From: Anthoceros angustus
Taxonomy: Eukaryota > Streptophyta > Anthocerotopsida > Anthocerotales > Anthocerotaceae
Length of the DNA: 64,000 nt
Assembly: GCA_010909165.1 (NCBI GenBank)
Contig: VJWM01000016.1
Coordinates: forward strand, 186,001-250,000
Reading direction: 5' to 3'
Part shown: one piece after another, positions 13,069-24,099 of the stretch
Numbering within the stretch: the first letter of the stretch is position 1
Layout: every line of letters begins with the position of its first letter
Position numbers and translations under genes: made by a program
The notes under the pieces: generated by a model
What the model was told of the DNA's origin: nothing
The model's database searches: none
Seen by the model: only the letters and a program-made list of their open reading frames with translations

Positions 13069-13702
13069 CTATTCGTCCCCCGAGTTCACGTCATCGCTGT
13101 CATTCCCATTATTGTCATCGCTATCCTCCGCCACACTTTGACCGGGTTGTATGAATCCGCACTCGCTCAATTTGTCCTCGATCGCTTTTGTCCACCGATA
13201 CAAATGTTTCCGTGCATTCAAAATAAAACCGTAATAAAGGATGAGTATCATTGACATAGACCTCCTGATGTTTTGGGATAAAATACCTTATTCCCTTTTT
13301 CCCAAAGGTCTGCCCATCTTGTTTGGGCTTCTCGTAGTATATATTCCTCTACATACCGCCAGACGCCGTATGATCCGTCCGATACTGGATAAGAAAGTGA
13401 GGTTGTGGTGCATCCAACCTCACGTCTGCTACTTTCCCAATCCGTAGGTCTGTATGCTGCGTATGGCATCGCGAGGAACATTCCTTCTTGATCTCGCAAT
13501 ATCGCCATTCACGCGCCATTTCACGCTGCCTTCCAATGTTTTGATATGCTCCGTGTACATATCTCGCTGGGAAGCTCCTCAATGCTTCCTCTAGCAAAGC
13601 TTCATCGTACATGAAGGGTCTACTGCTCTTCCTCTTCAAAGACGGGAGAACCATTTCCAAGGACGGTCCGAACAAGGCCGATGTGGTTTTCGACAATAAC
13701 AA
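13069..13702 (-). pseudogene. transposon protein tail, unrecognised
   Basis: Three consecutive minus-strand frames (13349-13702, 13248-13508, 13069-13257) read like one protein broken by frameshifts. The first has a charged helical segment ('RYVHGAYQNIGRQREMAREW'), the second a Trp/Tyr-rich segment, and the last ends in an Asp/Asn/Ser-rich acidic tail. They lie directly downstream of the DUF7869-like remnant at 14.0-14.7 kb on the same strand, so I read them as its C-terminal part. No family identified. Confidence 0.4.
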
Positions 13703-14028
13703 AGAATCTCGTCGTCAACCTGCAATTCTTCCCACCACTTGTACTCTTTCTACATAAGGTCGCAAACCCACTAACCCATCCTTCAAATGAGCCACACCTT
13801 GGGTGGAGTGCCCCGGTTCCTTTTTATCCTGCACGTAAGGACATCCGCAGCCGTTATGGCCTCGAGGAACGAAATTTAAAACTCCAAACCGCCTCCGCTT
13901 CCCAAAGCGGTGAAGTTGAATAACGCTTGCTCGATGAGGGACCGCATCGGCCAGTTTGTCCGTAATTTTGAACCGTGTGCGACATTATTCAACTTCTTCA
14001 CCGCCGCATACTTCACCTCCGCCCTCGC

Positions 14029-14741
14029 TCAGACATGCATATATGTCCGGAACTGAACCTCCAATGAACCTTCACCTCGGAGAGGGAGTATATGCCTCCC
14101 CGGTATGTCCGCTAACACGGTAGCGTAGCGCTTCTTTGTGTTTAAGGCTTTTGGAAAAGCAGAAAACATCCGGTCTATTTGATCATGGTGTGACCAACCA
14201 AGAGGAATCCCACCTTCACTTTTTCGAACGCGTGCCCATATCAACGAGCATGTTCAAATATGCAAACAATAGCTGATTCTTGTTCTCCGACATGTATTGT
14301 CAAGTTGCAAATACAACACTTTGGGCAGCACACCATCATAGTTGTGGATGACATCTTGAATGACGATAGTCAAATTGGCATCATTCCGAGGTTGGCGAGT
14401 GCAAAACGCCGTGGCTTTGTGGGTGTAGTTGTGGATCATGCACCACCACGTGAACAAAATGCGGCATTCCTCGCCTAGGTTTTTCGGCCACCTCAACATG
14501 TGCGGTAGCTCTTCTTCTCGTCCATGCCATCGATACATAGCAGCATATACTTATGTGGTTCAACATAACTCTTGCTCCTTGTTTTGTCATCTTCGACGCC
14601 GCTCACACGCTGTGGGCGCCCAATGCTTTGATATTTCTCTGCACATAACATATGCACACCGTAGTTTGTGAGCCCCTTTAAAGTTGTCAACTTACAAGAC
14701 AAAAAACATAGTATGATGTCCAGCAATCATCGTGGCCAGCA
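14029..14741 (-). pseudogene. DUF7869-like transposon protein remnant (copy 1)
   Basis: Minus-strand frames carry, in order, the landmarks of the eukaryotic transposon-associated DUF7869 region. These are 'LLCIDGMDEKK' (about 14541-14505; family IDGMDQ-K), 'RNDANLTIVIQDVIHNYDG' (about 14390-14335; family HDSN-T), 'LYLQLDNT' (about 14313-14290; family LQLDNC--ENK), 'GWSHHDQIDRMFSAF' (about 14205-14160; family VGHTHEDIDQ-FS), and an Arg/Phe-rich 'SLEVQFRTYMHV' at the end. Frameshifts separate the blocks. These proteins belong to large mobile elements and their biochemical role is unknown to me. It is a relative of the copy at 21.6-23.6 kb, not a recent duplicate. Confidence 0.65.
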
Positions 14742-14912
14742 TCACTCTCCGACATGTGGCAATGTATGTCACGGACACCGCCAACTTGACCTTCCTCCAC
14801 CCCCTCTCCACCCTACGACGGACCTTAAATGATATACTGGGCGTAACACATTTGTCAGGCATTTCCAAGCCCGGGAAGGTCAGTTACAAGGCAGAATACT
14901 TGTAATGTGGTT

Positions 14913-15129
14913 GGGGGCGCCGGCCCACCGGCGCCCCCTGGCCCTGACCTCATTCCTGCAAGGTCGAGATGGTAATAGCGGTGCCTTCGGCATGCCGGGG
15001 CCCAAGCAATGTGATAGGCACATGCATGGGTTACCCGAACAGGGCGCCGGCCGACCGGCGCCCGCATGACCAGGGGAACCCTCCTTAGATAAGGTTCAGA
15101 GACAGGTGGGCGCCGGTACCGGCGCCCAC
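14913..15129. repeat. cluster of three GC-rich palindromes
   Basis: Three hairpin-capable sites share the core GGGCGCCGG...CCGGCGCCC: 14913-14938 (11-bp arms, 4-nt centre), 15042-15063 (9-bp arms, 4-nt centre) and 15106-15129 (a perfect 24-bp palindrome). The intervening DNA is unrelated between sites. Confidence 0.9.
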
Positions 15130-15153
15130 TGGGACATGTCCTGCGGGGCACAT

Positions 15154-15850
15154 TCACATACTACATATAATCGCCATTGAGGGTTTGGCCACATGGTCAA
15201 CAACCCTCAGATCGGAAAGCAAGGGATAAGGATAACAATGTAACTTACCTTGATCAACCTTTGAGATTGTATTTCGATAGTTGTTTTCAATCCAGCGACA
15301 ATGAGCAAGTAGAGAATCAGACTTTGGAATCTTTACCTGTTGAAGTGCCCTTTCCATAGCTTCAAGAACCAGGTCACGATCACCGCGACCTCTTTGTTCA
15401 CAATGCCGCCTATATTCACTCCAAATTTCTAGTTTTGTGTATGTGTCGGGTAAGTTGAAGACCTCGATATTTGGAAGTCTCTCACCATGTTGAGGAAAGC
15501 ATTGTCCATCCAGGCTATTGCACTTAATGCATGGTGAGACTGCTTTTGGATTCGCCTCATAGCATCCCACTGCATTCAAGATGACTCTACTCTTCAACTC
15601 TTCATACCGGGCCGAGGCAATACACTCTCAAGGCGCAAAGCAAAGATCTAAAGGATCCCCCAAGATGAGTCACAACTTTGACGTTACCATCCTGCAGACA
15701 ACCGTATCGTGGATTCCAAAATGTTTCGCTCTCGCCTCCCCATCCAGAATAAATATATCGTTGTTCACGAAACCTTTCTTTTGTCAACTGTGGAGACACA
15801 TCCGATTGCAACATGCCTTCCGAAATCAATGTTGATACTTTCGACTTCAC
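15154..15850 (-). pseudogene. unrecognised transposon ORF upstream of DUF7869-like copy 1
   Basis: Two minus-strand frames, 15602-15850 and 15154-15597, lie head to tail. The second (147 residues) has a possible zinc-binding 'CIKCNSLDGQC' near residue 23 and a helical, charged C-terminal half. Balanced residue use suggests former coding sequence. Position upstream of the 14.0-14.7 kb remnant on the same strand suggests the N-terminal exons of the same element. I do not recognise the family. Confidence 0.4.
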
Positions 15851-17313
15851 ATTTCCTCATTGAGACCCCCTCGCCTCTCGCACCGGACACTCGTAGTCTC
15901 GCACCAAAGTCTCACTCACGGTTTGGGGTGATAAGATGGCGGATGTCGATGTCCGGACTGCTCGAAATCGCCCCGCCTCAGGGATTGCCGCTTCGCCGTC
16001 GATGGTGCGTGACGGACTCCACCGCAGAACAACCGCCCACGCCGGAGCCCACCTTGGGAGGGCCTTTTCTAGCCGCTTGCTCACATTGTTTGCATGGAGA
16101 TCCTTCCAGTGCATACTGGTTAAGATTTCTTGGTCCGCCAGGCACCTCGGAATGGTAGGGAGGAGAGCCCGCGATGTCGGCCACCTCCGAAGCTACCGGT
16201 GTGCAAAGACTTCAGTTAGAGGATAAAATTCACAAAGTCAACCTCCATTAGATCCGGTGATGAAACAAACCTTCGTGGACCTGAGTGGCGCGAGGAGAAC
16301 TGGAGATGTCTTGCCGACCTGGACGCCTGGGGGCATTCACCTCCGCTCTTCTCCTCGTCGCTGTTTTTTCGGAAGATGTCTTCATATTGGGATTGACCTC
16401 ACCATCCGCAAAGTCAAGGCACAATCAAGGGGAATGAGGACATGTTTGCACGCAACGCATCCACGACGACGACATTCTGACCGAAAGCGTGGCTTACATC
16501 GCCGCCCCTCTGCGGAGTGAGTGGCGCGAAGCATTTTGTTGGGCGCCCGAGGTAGGACGAAAGTGGAGGAATGAAAGAAGGCAAGGTTCATTCTAACAAG
16601 ATACGTTGAAATGTCTAAGCCTTCCGGGAGGCCGCTTTGGATAATCACCAACCATATAAAACCATTGTTGAAGAAAACGCGTCGTTAAGTTACTAATGCT
16701 TGCGTGGAGGAAGTAACGGAAAGTCATTATGGTTTGTAATTAAAACAAACCCACACGCAATGGGAAAAGCGAGACGTTAACTGTAGGTACAACATGGCGG
16801 CGTTAATAATGTGACCCAGGTTCGAACCATCGGCTAGTTGGAGCAACCAGAAACCCTAACTTAAAGTAATTATTCAGGAGAGGTGAACGAGTTCTACCGG
16901 CTTTAAAAGCAAGTTTAACAGCATACAAAACCGGCGTGGAGCGCAACCTCTCACGAAACGCGAGCAATTCCCAGCGCGACGAGCGTTGAGCGGGTCTGAC
17001 TTCTCGGCGGAGAGAGTGAGCGCCATCTCTAACCCCTTGATTGCAGCAGAACGCGAGAAATTGGGAGGAGCGCCCGTTGCTCGTGGTTTTCTCACTTTCG
17101 TTTCGATTGTGAATCCATTGACGCTTTGTTCGGAATTGGGGTCGCTGATTACAGAGAAGGAAGGCCCATCCGAATTGGCCTATGCCGAAATGAAGGTGAT
17201 GGCGGGGGCGACGAAGCAAGAAGGATCGGCGAATCCGGATCCCGAGCCTGCAGGGACGAAGAAAACGAGAGTGAGCGGAAAGCAAAGACAGGCGAGAAGG
17301 CGCCGATGACGGT
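15851..17313. other. no gene recognised
   Basis: Overlapping short frames on both strands. The long minus frame at 16803-17534 is Arg/Ser/Pro-rich and looks like a shadow of GC-rich DNA. No motif seen. Confidence 0.4.
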
Positions 17314-17922
17314 GTGGAAGACCTCTCTCTTTGGGAGGACATGCTAGCTGGGCCGCGGCTTCCGCAGGGGCCACTCAAGTCCGGAAGCCTGGCTCGGCAA
17401 AGGCTTCCACAACAAAATGGAGGCCATGGAGAGAAGGTGGAGAAGGGTGGGAAGAGGGTGGCTCCTATTCCTTCGCCATACCGAGGAGACAGACGACACC
17501 TTGGAGCTCGATGGATGCAGAAGGTCTTGGACAAGGATTGGATGGTTGTTCAGATCCGCAACCGTAAGACGAGAGCATGTTTTGACGCCGTTATACAAGC
17601 CGTGGATTATGGGTTACAAGGATGCACCGAATCAACGCAAGGGCGGGTGGTGTGGGCAACATTGGACATGTCAATGGGGATCTCAGACATTTTGTGCATT
17701 ACAAGGCCCCAAGAATTTGATGCGGTGCCGGTGGTCCCGAGCTATACAGAGCGTTCGAGATCGTTCAACAATCTTGTGATCAAGAAGTGCGAACCCGCTT
17801 TTGGAGCTTTTGGAATGGGGGAGCAATCAGATTCGCAACTCGATCCAATTTCCGCTTTCCAATGTTTTTGCTTCACGCTTGCTGTCTCTAACAGAGCATT
17901 GTTCATTGCGCAGGCTCTGTGA
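17314..17922 (+). other. 202-codon open frame, unrecognised
   Basis: An open frame with balanced composition and a possible core containing 'GRVVWATLDMSMGISDIL' near residue 110. The frame ends in a stop just before a different frame continues. I cannot assign a family. It may be the 5' part of the element whose methyltransferase-like portion begins at 19.6 kb, but no homology links it to the copy at 6.3-7.0 kb. Confidence 0.3.
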
Positions 17923-19639
17923 TGGGGAATGCGTTCATCGTGACTTTGTGTGCGGAAATCACACAAATGCTCAACAGTGAGGTCATGGCGGTGGCGCAAG
18001 AGCCGAGGTGCGTGACGAGAGGAAGAGAAGGGCGACAACGAGGAGGGCACCGATTTGGCCCGAGGATGAAGACTATGGGCCAATGCCCGATATCTGGGGC
18101 ACATCGAAGAAAATTCGGACGCACAACAGACGAGGATGCGGGGTGTTCATGCCTTATGAAACACCCTCGTGCATCACCGGAGGTGGTTGAGGGCGCCGGC
18201 GCCGTAGCCGCCACATGGCGGAGGTCGGTGGGACGGGCGCAGGCTCTTGGAAGCCGGAAACCGGCGGCTGCCGGCCGCGCCTCACACCAGAGGAGGCCCC
18301 TGTAGGCACCATCGCATGAGGCGGGAGGAGAGGGGCGGCCGCGGCGCCCGCTTGACTAACAGGGCTGCGAGAGGAGGAAGGGCCTAAGGGAAAAGGAAGG
18401 CGATCAAGAATCGAGCAGAGGAAGGAGAGGACCATCCTCCAAAAGCAAAGAGGAAAGGCAACAAAGCTGCGGAGGGTGGAAAATGTGGGTGACATTCCCA
18501 CGCTCATGTGACAACAGAGACCGGGGAGGATTGAAGCTATCCGGATGAAGACCCTTGACACGGGTCGAGAAGCAAAGATGCGAAGAAGGTAGTATTGAAA
18601 CAGCTTGGTGAAATTGGAGAACCTTCGCCGCATCGCACCCGACGCCCGGCGCAGATACTGAGGGTGGATGAAGCATGGGCCAATTATTTGGCTGTTATAT
18701 CGAAAGGGAGGATTGAAGAGGGCGTTTTGCCTTTATTATGTATGATTGATCCTGGAGTGTGATGACATGGAAAAACTAGACAAGGTAGATTCGCCAAAAA
18801 TATGTCATGGGAGTCCTGGAGGAAACCACACTTATGCGGCAATGAAGCATCTTGCGATATCTCTCCGCAAAAGTGCGGTTTCGATATGTGGAGGCTCATG
18901 TGTACGTGGTCTCAAGTATACGGAGATCGAGTCCACGCGAGACCATGTCGATGTCGACAAGCGCCGGAAGATGAATTTTATAGAGGTGAGGTATTTGCGT
19001 GATGAATTGATTATTGCGAAACGGATGTGTGCGATGACCATGACATGGAAATTCAACTTGTATAAGGTGTTGGGGCTTATTGAGGATGATGAAGCACGAA
19101 GATGATGTTTATAAATGTAACAAGGTTGACAAGACCTACATTTTTATGCATCATAAACAAGAGGGTAGGGTATGGGAAAATGTAGACAAGATATTTACCA
19201 AGTGGAAGTGTGGGGAGTTGCAGGCGGAAGAAGCATGTGATAGTGGACAAGCAAGAAGAGCAAGGTGAAGCCGAAAGGACCGACGAGGTTAACAAAATAG
19301 ACACCTATGTGAAGCCAAAAGGTGCTTGCAAAACCTTGGAAATCATTTCAAGGGATTCCAAATGGGAGGTGGGCAGCGCATTTATTATCATAATGAGAAG
19401 TGCATGTGTCTCATTGACCCGAAGGAATGGATGATCTTATATATCGCTTCCTAAGAAAATTTATTATTCAAGTGGCGGCTAAAATACTTGTTGTTTTTCT
19501 TTTCAAGGGTTCGGCAGGTCGCCTACGCTCAATTCCATGAAATGTCTTGAGCCATTCCAAACAGTTGTTTGGCCGGAAAGGTCTTGACAAAGCCATTTTC
19601 CGCATTTCTTCATTTTTTACTTTTAGGGAGCCGGGATAT
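17923..19639. other. transposon DNA, no recognised gene
   Basis: Contains a 119-codon plus frame (18746-19105) and a Lys/Glu-rich one (19080-19268) without a family motif. Possibly upstream exons of the methyltransferase-like element. Confidence 0.35.
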
Positions 19640-20843
19640 GGACTTGCATGGACTCCGGATATCTAGCGGCCGCCGTGGCGCCATCTTCCGATTAGGAAGG
19701 AAATACCCCCTCTCATGGATGTTCCCCGTGGATTTGACATCGGGCCAATGGACAAACGAATGGATTTATCCATGATGGGGTGCCGTGGTTCCAAAGTTTC
19801 GGAGAAAGCGGAAAATGGCGACTTAGAATTATCGTCATGCATGGTGTTGAAGAAGCCCATACGGTAAGGGAGGCTTTGAAGTGGTGTGCCAAAGGCGGCT
19901 TGGTGTCATTCATTTGGGATAAGACTAACATGAACAACGAGAGGAGGATTTGACTGTGGAATACGCTATGCTTGATGGGGTGTGAAAGATGGATGTTCAA
20001 GGGCTGCCATGATGCCAAATGTGATGCACGGACCTTCTTTCCATTTTAATTCTTTCGGAGGCCGGCCAGCGCCGCTTCGGGATCCTTTGTTGGGGCCGGC
20101 GGCTATCTCGATCAACTGTTGTGGCGCGGCCGGCGCTAACGTCGACACGTAAGCCAGCGGGGCCAATGGACAAAGCGAATGGATTTATCCATGATGGGTC
20201 GGTTCCAAAGTTTCGAGAGAAAGCGGAAAATGGCGACTTAGAATTATCGTCATGCATGGTGTTGAGCCCGCCGTGAGGAGGCTTTCGAAAGTGGTGTGCC
20301 AAAGGCGGCGATTCATTTGGGATAAGACTAACATGAACAGCGCGGAGGAGGATTTGAGGCATGGAATACGTTCAGTTGGATGGGGTGTGAGGATGTTGAA
20401 GGGCTGCCATGATGCCAAATGTGATGCAGGACCTTCAACAATGGAAGATACATTGTGGACACCCTACCGCTGCCAAGAAACAGTTTAATTGCCTCATGAC
20501 AAGTTGGTAGTGTGCCCATACGAGACCATTGGGTCTTATGATGAAACTTCGTGAGGACATTCTCCAAGGAGGGAGTTATTGATGCATGCTCGTGCAAAGG
20601 ACTACGACACTAGCTGCGCTGTGTGGCTTAATCATTGCAATAGGCGGACTTGAGATGCAGTTACATTGCCCAGCAGACACGTTGATGTCTTGCCCGATGC
20701 TGCATTTAGGAGCACTTTTGAGCCGCAAGGGGACCATCGCCTGGGCAAAGAGGTATGTATTAGCGAGAAAGACGCTTGAAAGCCGTCGCATTGAGTGCGA
20801 AGAGGTTGAAGACGACAACCGCGAACTTATGGAGGATGGATGA
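19640..20843 (+). pseudogene. second methyltransferase-like transposon remnant, internally duplicated
   Basis: Related to the minus-strand frame at 6.3-7.0 kb. 'MDVPRGFDIGP' at 19715-19747 reproduces motif IV. 'WDKTNMN' at about 19919 and again at about 20318 reproduces the strand after it. After a frameshift near 20600, 'VIDACSCKG' and then 'TTTLAALCGLIIAIGG' (20570-20650) give a motif I resembling D-x-x-S-x-x-G-T-T-x-x-A-A. The block 19742-20040 is repeated at about 20162-20440 in the same orientation (about 420 bp apart), the copies separated by GC-rich filler at 20050-20160. Many frameshifts make it non-functional. It shows motif I more clearly than the other copy and so supports the methyltransferase reading. 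Confidence 0.5.
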
Positions 20844-21580
20844 GACTTTGGATCTTTGTATGGCGGCGACCCGACCATCGACACCCAAAATGACATCAAT
20901 GAAGACCAGGAGGCGTTTTTAATGAGCTTTGACGCATTGTGAGATGGAGCGATGAATTTGCACTTGTAGAAGATTCGGTGGATGCAATGGTGGACTCTCA
21001 AACAATCCCTCGCGATAGAACAACATGAGCGATTAGCAAAATCACTGCGCTTAGCGGGTGTTGGTGTTTAGTTTTGCAGTTGCTTCTCTACGAGAAGATT
21101 CCCGGATGTTTCGACCCCTCTTAAAATTAACAATGGGTCTTTTCTCAAATTTTGTTGTTACACTGGCTCTTTGTAGTAAAGTGATGGCCAGCCGGCCATG
21201 TGGGGTTCGTAAGGGGATGCCATTTTCGGTTTGGTTTTCCGCTAGGGATATATACATAATGGTGTCTCGAAATAAGCGTTTTCCGCAATTTGTGGATGGT
21301 GTCTTTCCGTCAAAGGGTTATTTTTCCTTGAAGGGGTTTGTATATTCCCCCTTCAAAATTTATAGTGTTAGTGCACGAGGTATAAGCCTCGAATGCCTCG
21401 AGAACAGAAATATATTTGTAAGGATTGCTCGAGGTTGAGCAACCACTGGCCTTTCGCATGTGCTCAATTTTCTCTGGGAGACAATGGGTTGCAATGTTGT
21501 GTTGAAGTTTCGGAAAAGTGTTACGCATTGGATGGCGCAGATGAAGGGTCAAAATGTAGAGTACTAATCTAACACACCAT
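20844..21580. other. no recognised gene
   Basis: A 126-codon plus frame at 21058-21438 has hydrophobic stretches but no motif. Probably spacer between two decayed transposon proteins. Confidence 0.35.
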
Positions 21581-21599
21581 GGTCATCGAATTGAAGTTC

Positions 21600-23640
21600 A
21601 AGGGCATGGCCCGAAGATCATGTTGGAATGCATTGCTTGGATGGAAAAGTTTTTCAAGCTAACACCGAATGCCAATGTTTCAATTTTCAACTTGCGATTC
21701 ATATACCAAAGGAGAGATATTCCGGGACTACAAGCGGGAGGTTTCAAGAGCTGGTTTGACCAACGCCTCTCATTCTCATACATGCCTTATGGAAGAAACA
21801 TTTTCCAAAAGTGAAGATACCAAAGTGTAGTTTTTCAAAATCGTCCAATGCGAACGTTGAAGACAAATGCATCGAGATGACCAAAGAACCGACAAGAACA
21901 AGGTATTTCATATCCGAGTTTTCGCTTTGACTTCCATGGAATCATGAGCACTAATCGACGCTCCCGACGGAACTGTGCGCGTGACCAGCGCGACAGTGGG
22001 TGCGCGCGCGCGCACTGTGCAAGACTTGTGCGCGCGCACCGGTGGGTGCGCGCGCGCGCGCGCACCGGTGGGTGCGCGCGCAGTGCGCATACGCCACAAG
22101 ACTTCAGGCACTGGAGTCGCCGACGCCACACCGTGGTACGCACTGGCCACGCACTGTTAAGGCGAGCAGCGCAAGAAAGCTGCGCCGGGTCGGAGCCATG
22201 CGCGGCGCACCAAGGTCAAAATTTTTCACCATCCATCATGACAGAGGTCCATGAGCAAAGACTCGTGAACATCATCGGCGATCACAGAGAGCGACTAAAA
22301 CTTGCAAAACACCGTTTGAAGTGTAAAGGCCAACCGAGCAAATACATTGGAATGGCGATAGACGGATGGACCAAAGCAAGGCGGAGCTCCACATTTTCCC
22401 TCCAAAGGATTTTGCGGATGGGCTTATTCGGGTCCATGTTGTGGGTTGTTTGGTATACAACAACATTATGAAGACCGGTGGTGTTTGTGAACTTCCCGAA
22501 TATTCGGAACGACGCCAACTTAACTATTCATATCATCCAGGATGTTATTCTCACATATGAGACGGTTTGTCAAGACGCTTTTACTTAAAATCGGACAACA
22601 CGGCGGAGAAAACAAGAATATGTTGTTGTTTGCATACTTAAGTATGCTTGTCGAGAAGCTTCGATAAGGTGAAGGTGGGCTTTCTTCTTGTCGGGCACAC
22701 GCATGATGCAGTTGATCAAATGTTCTCATGCTTTTCTAAAAGTCTCAGGCACAAAAAAGCAATGTCACTCGAAACCCTTATGAGTTTGATTCATCAGGCT
22801 TATACACCCAATCCGGAAGTCAAAATGGTTTCCGAGGTAGCCGATTTCAGGAGCTTTGTCTGGCCCAATGGGATGGGTAAAAGAGGAACACGAGATGCAG
22901 CGGTGAGAAATTTGCACAATCATAGTTATCAACATCAATTCAAAATTTCAAGGGAAGAAAGAGTCATGAGCCACGTAACACTCTTCGTGGCAAGGCACTT
23001 TCTACTTGCTCACATTGGGAACCGCTGAGGGTTTGGAGTTCCTTCTCGAGAATACCAAATGTAGATAAGGGGAGCGCCTTTATGTCCACTTCGGGCATGG
23101 AAACTCATGACGCACCGCATAAATCATTGAGAGCCATCAGAAAAGCCCTCAAAGAACCGATGCAAAAATATCTTTCTGTGGAGGACAAAGTATGGTGGAA
23201 CTCGTTTTGGGCATCACAGTCTGATATTTGCGACAAAATCAGAGGAGGAGTCGATCGAGAACTTCAAAAAGCATGGGAGTGGTACAACAGGGACGAGGCT
23301 GAGCGGAACTTAAATCCCATCGACATTCCAGATGTCTTTGTGATTCCGCTCCAGCCACACAACATGTATCTCGGAATTTTAGGCCACCGGTGCCGCAGCC
23401 CATCGAGTTGGCGAGATTCGATGGGGATGTGTCCGAGATCGACGAGGCCATATGATTTCCCATGAGATGCATGACGAAGTGTGCCTTGATTGCGTGGAAG
23501 ACTTGGATTTCTTATGTGACGAACCTTACCTAGTTGTCCGGTGGTGGGTGACGAGAATAGCAATGCGCTTTGAGGAAGGTACCTACGGAGGAGATATTGG
23601 CTCCACACACAATGTTGATAGAGAGGGTTTGCGATAACGG
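21600..23640 (+). pseudogene. DUF7869-like transposon protein remnant (copy 2)
   Basis: Better preserved than copy 1. An N-terminal part ends with 'KHFPKVKIPKCSFSK' (about 21800-21845), matching the FPHV-IPK--FSKC pattern of these proteins. After a CG-repeat insertion it resumes at about 22250 with 'KHRLKCKGQPSKYIGMAIDG' and 'MDQSKAEL', which join across a one-base frameshift as the IDGMDQ motif at about 22357-22375. Then come 'DANLTIHIIQDVI', 'GQHGGENKNMLLFAYLSML', and 'VGFLLVGHTHDAVDQMFSCF' (about 22675-22735; family VGHTHEDIDQMFS), followed by 'VADFRSFVWP' before a run to 23028. Frames at 23082-23465 and 23452-23637 are probably the C-terminal continuation. Role unknown; transposon-encoded. 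Frameshifts make it a pseudogene. Confidence 0.7.
21995..22085 (+). repeat. (CG)n-rich microsatellite tract
   Basis: Runs of gcgcgcgc alternate with 'accggtgggtg' words. The tract interrupts the DUF7869-like frame between its N-terminal part and the IDGMDQ block. Long Arg/Ala/His frames here are artefacts. Confidence 0.9.
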
Positions 23641-24099
23641 AGGAAGCGACCAAAGCATCCGGATCGATCGTTGATATCGGAGACATTTATTTTGGCATAC
23701 GGGTTCTCCTTTGCAAGGGATAGCACTCTACAAGTACATTGTGAGCTCATCAAGACAAAGTCGCTTCGAACTTCAACATCTACCACCGAAGAAGTTAATA
23801 GGGTTGAAGATATGAGGCACCACCCCCAGAGAGTGCATGGAGGAAGATGTTGGTTGGATGAAAATCCGAAAATAAGGGTGGTGTAGCGACCGGTGATGAT
23901 GATAGACATCCGACTTCAGCTCAAAGCACCAATCGCAACAAGAACCCGCGAGTAGGCAACCTGCCATTGGTGCTTTTGAAGGCATGTTTGATGATGATCC
24001 TAAGACAAGGTCACTCAAGGAGACTAAACACCGTAGAGGATAGAAAGGTGATAGGGTGTTCTTCGTAGCTTTAGGGCATAGGATAGATAGATGAGGTGT

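Noticed and set aside
16803-17534. 243-codon minus-strand frame, Arg/Ser/Pro-rich
   Set aside because: Composition typical of the antisense of a GC-rich segment; no motif, and overlapping plus frames look at least as likely.
21908-22471. Long Arg/Ala/Cys-rich frames across the CG repeat
   Set aside because: Produced by the alternating gcgc repeat; the real coding signal in this stretch is the DUF7869-like frame around it.
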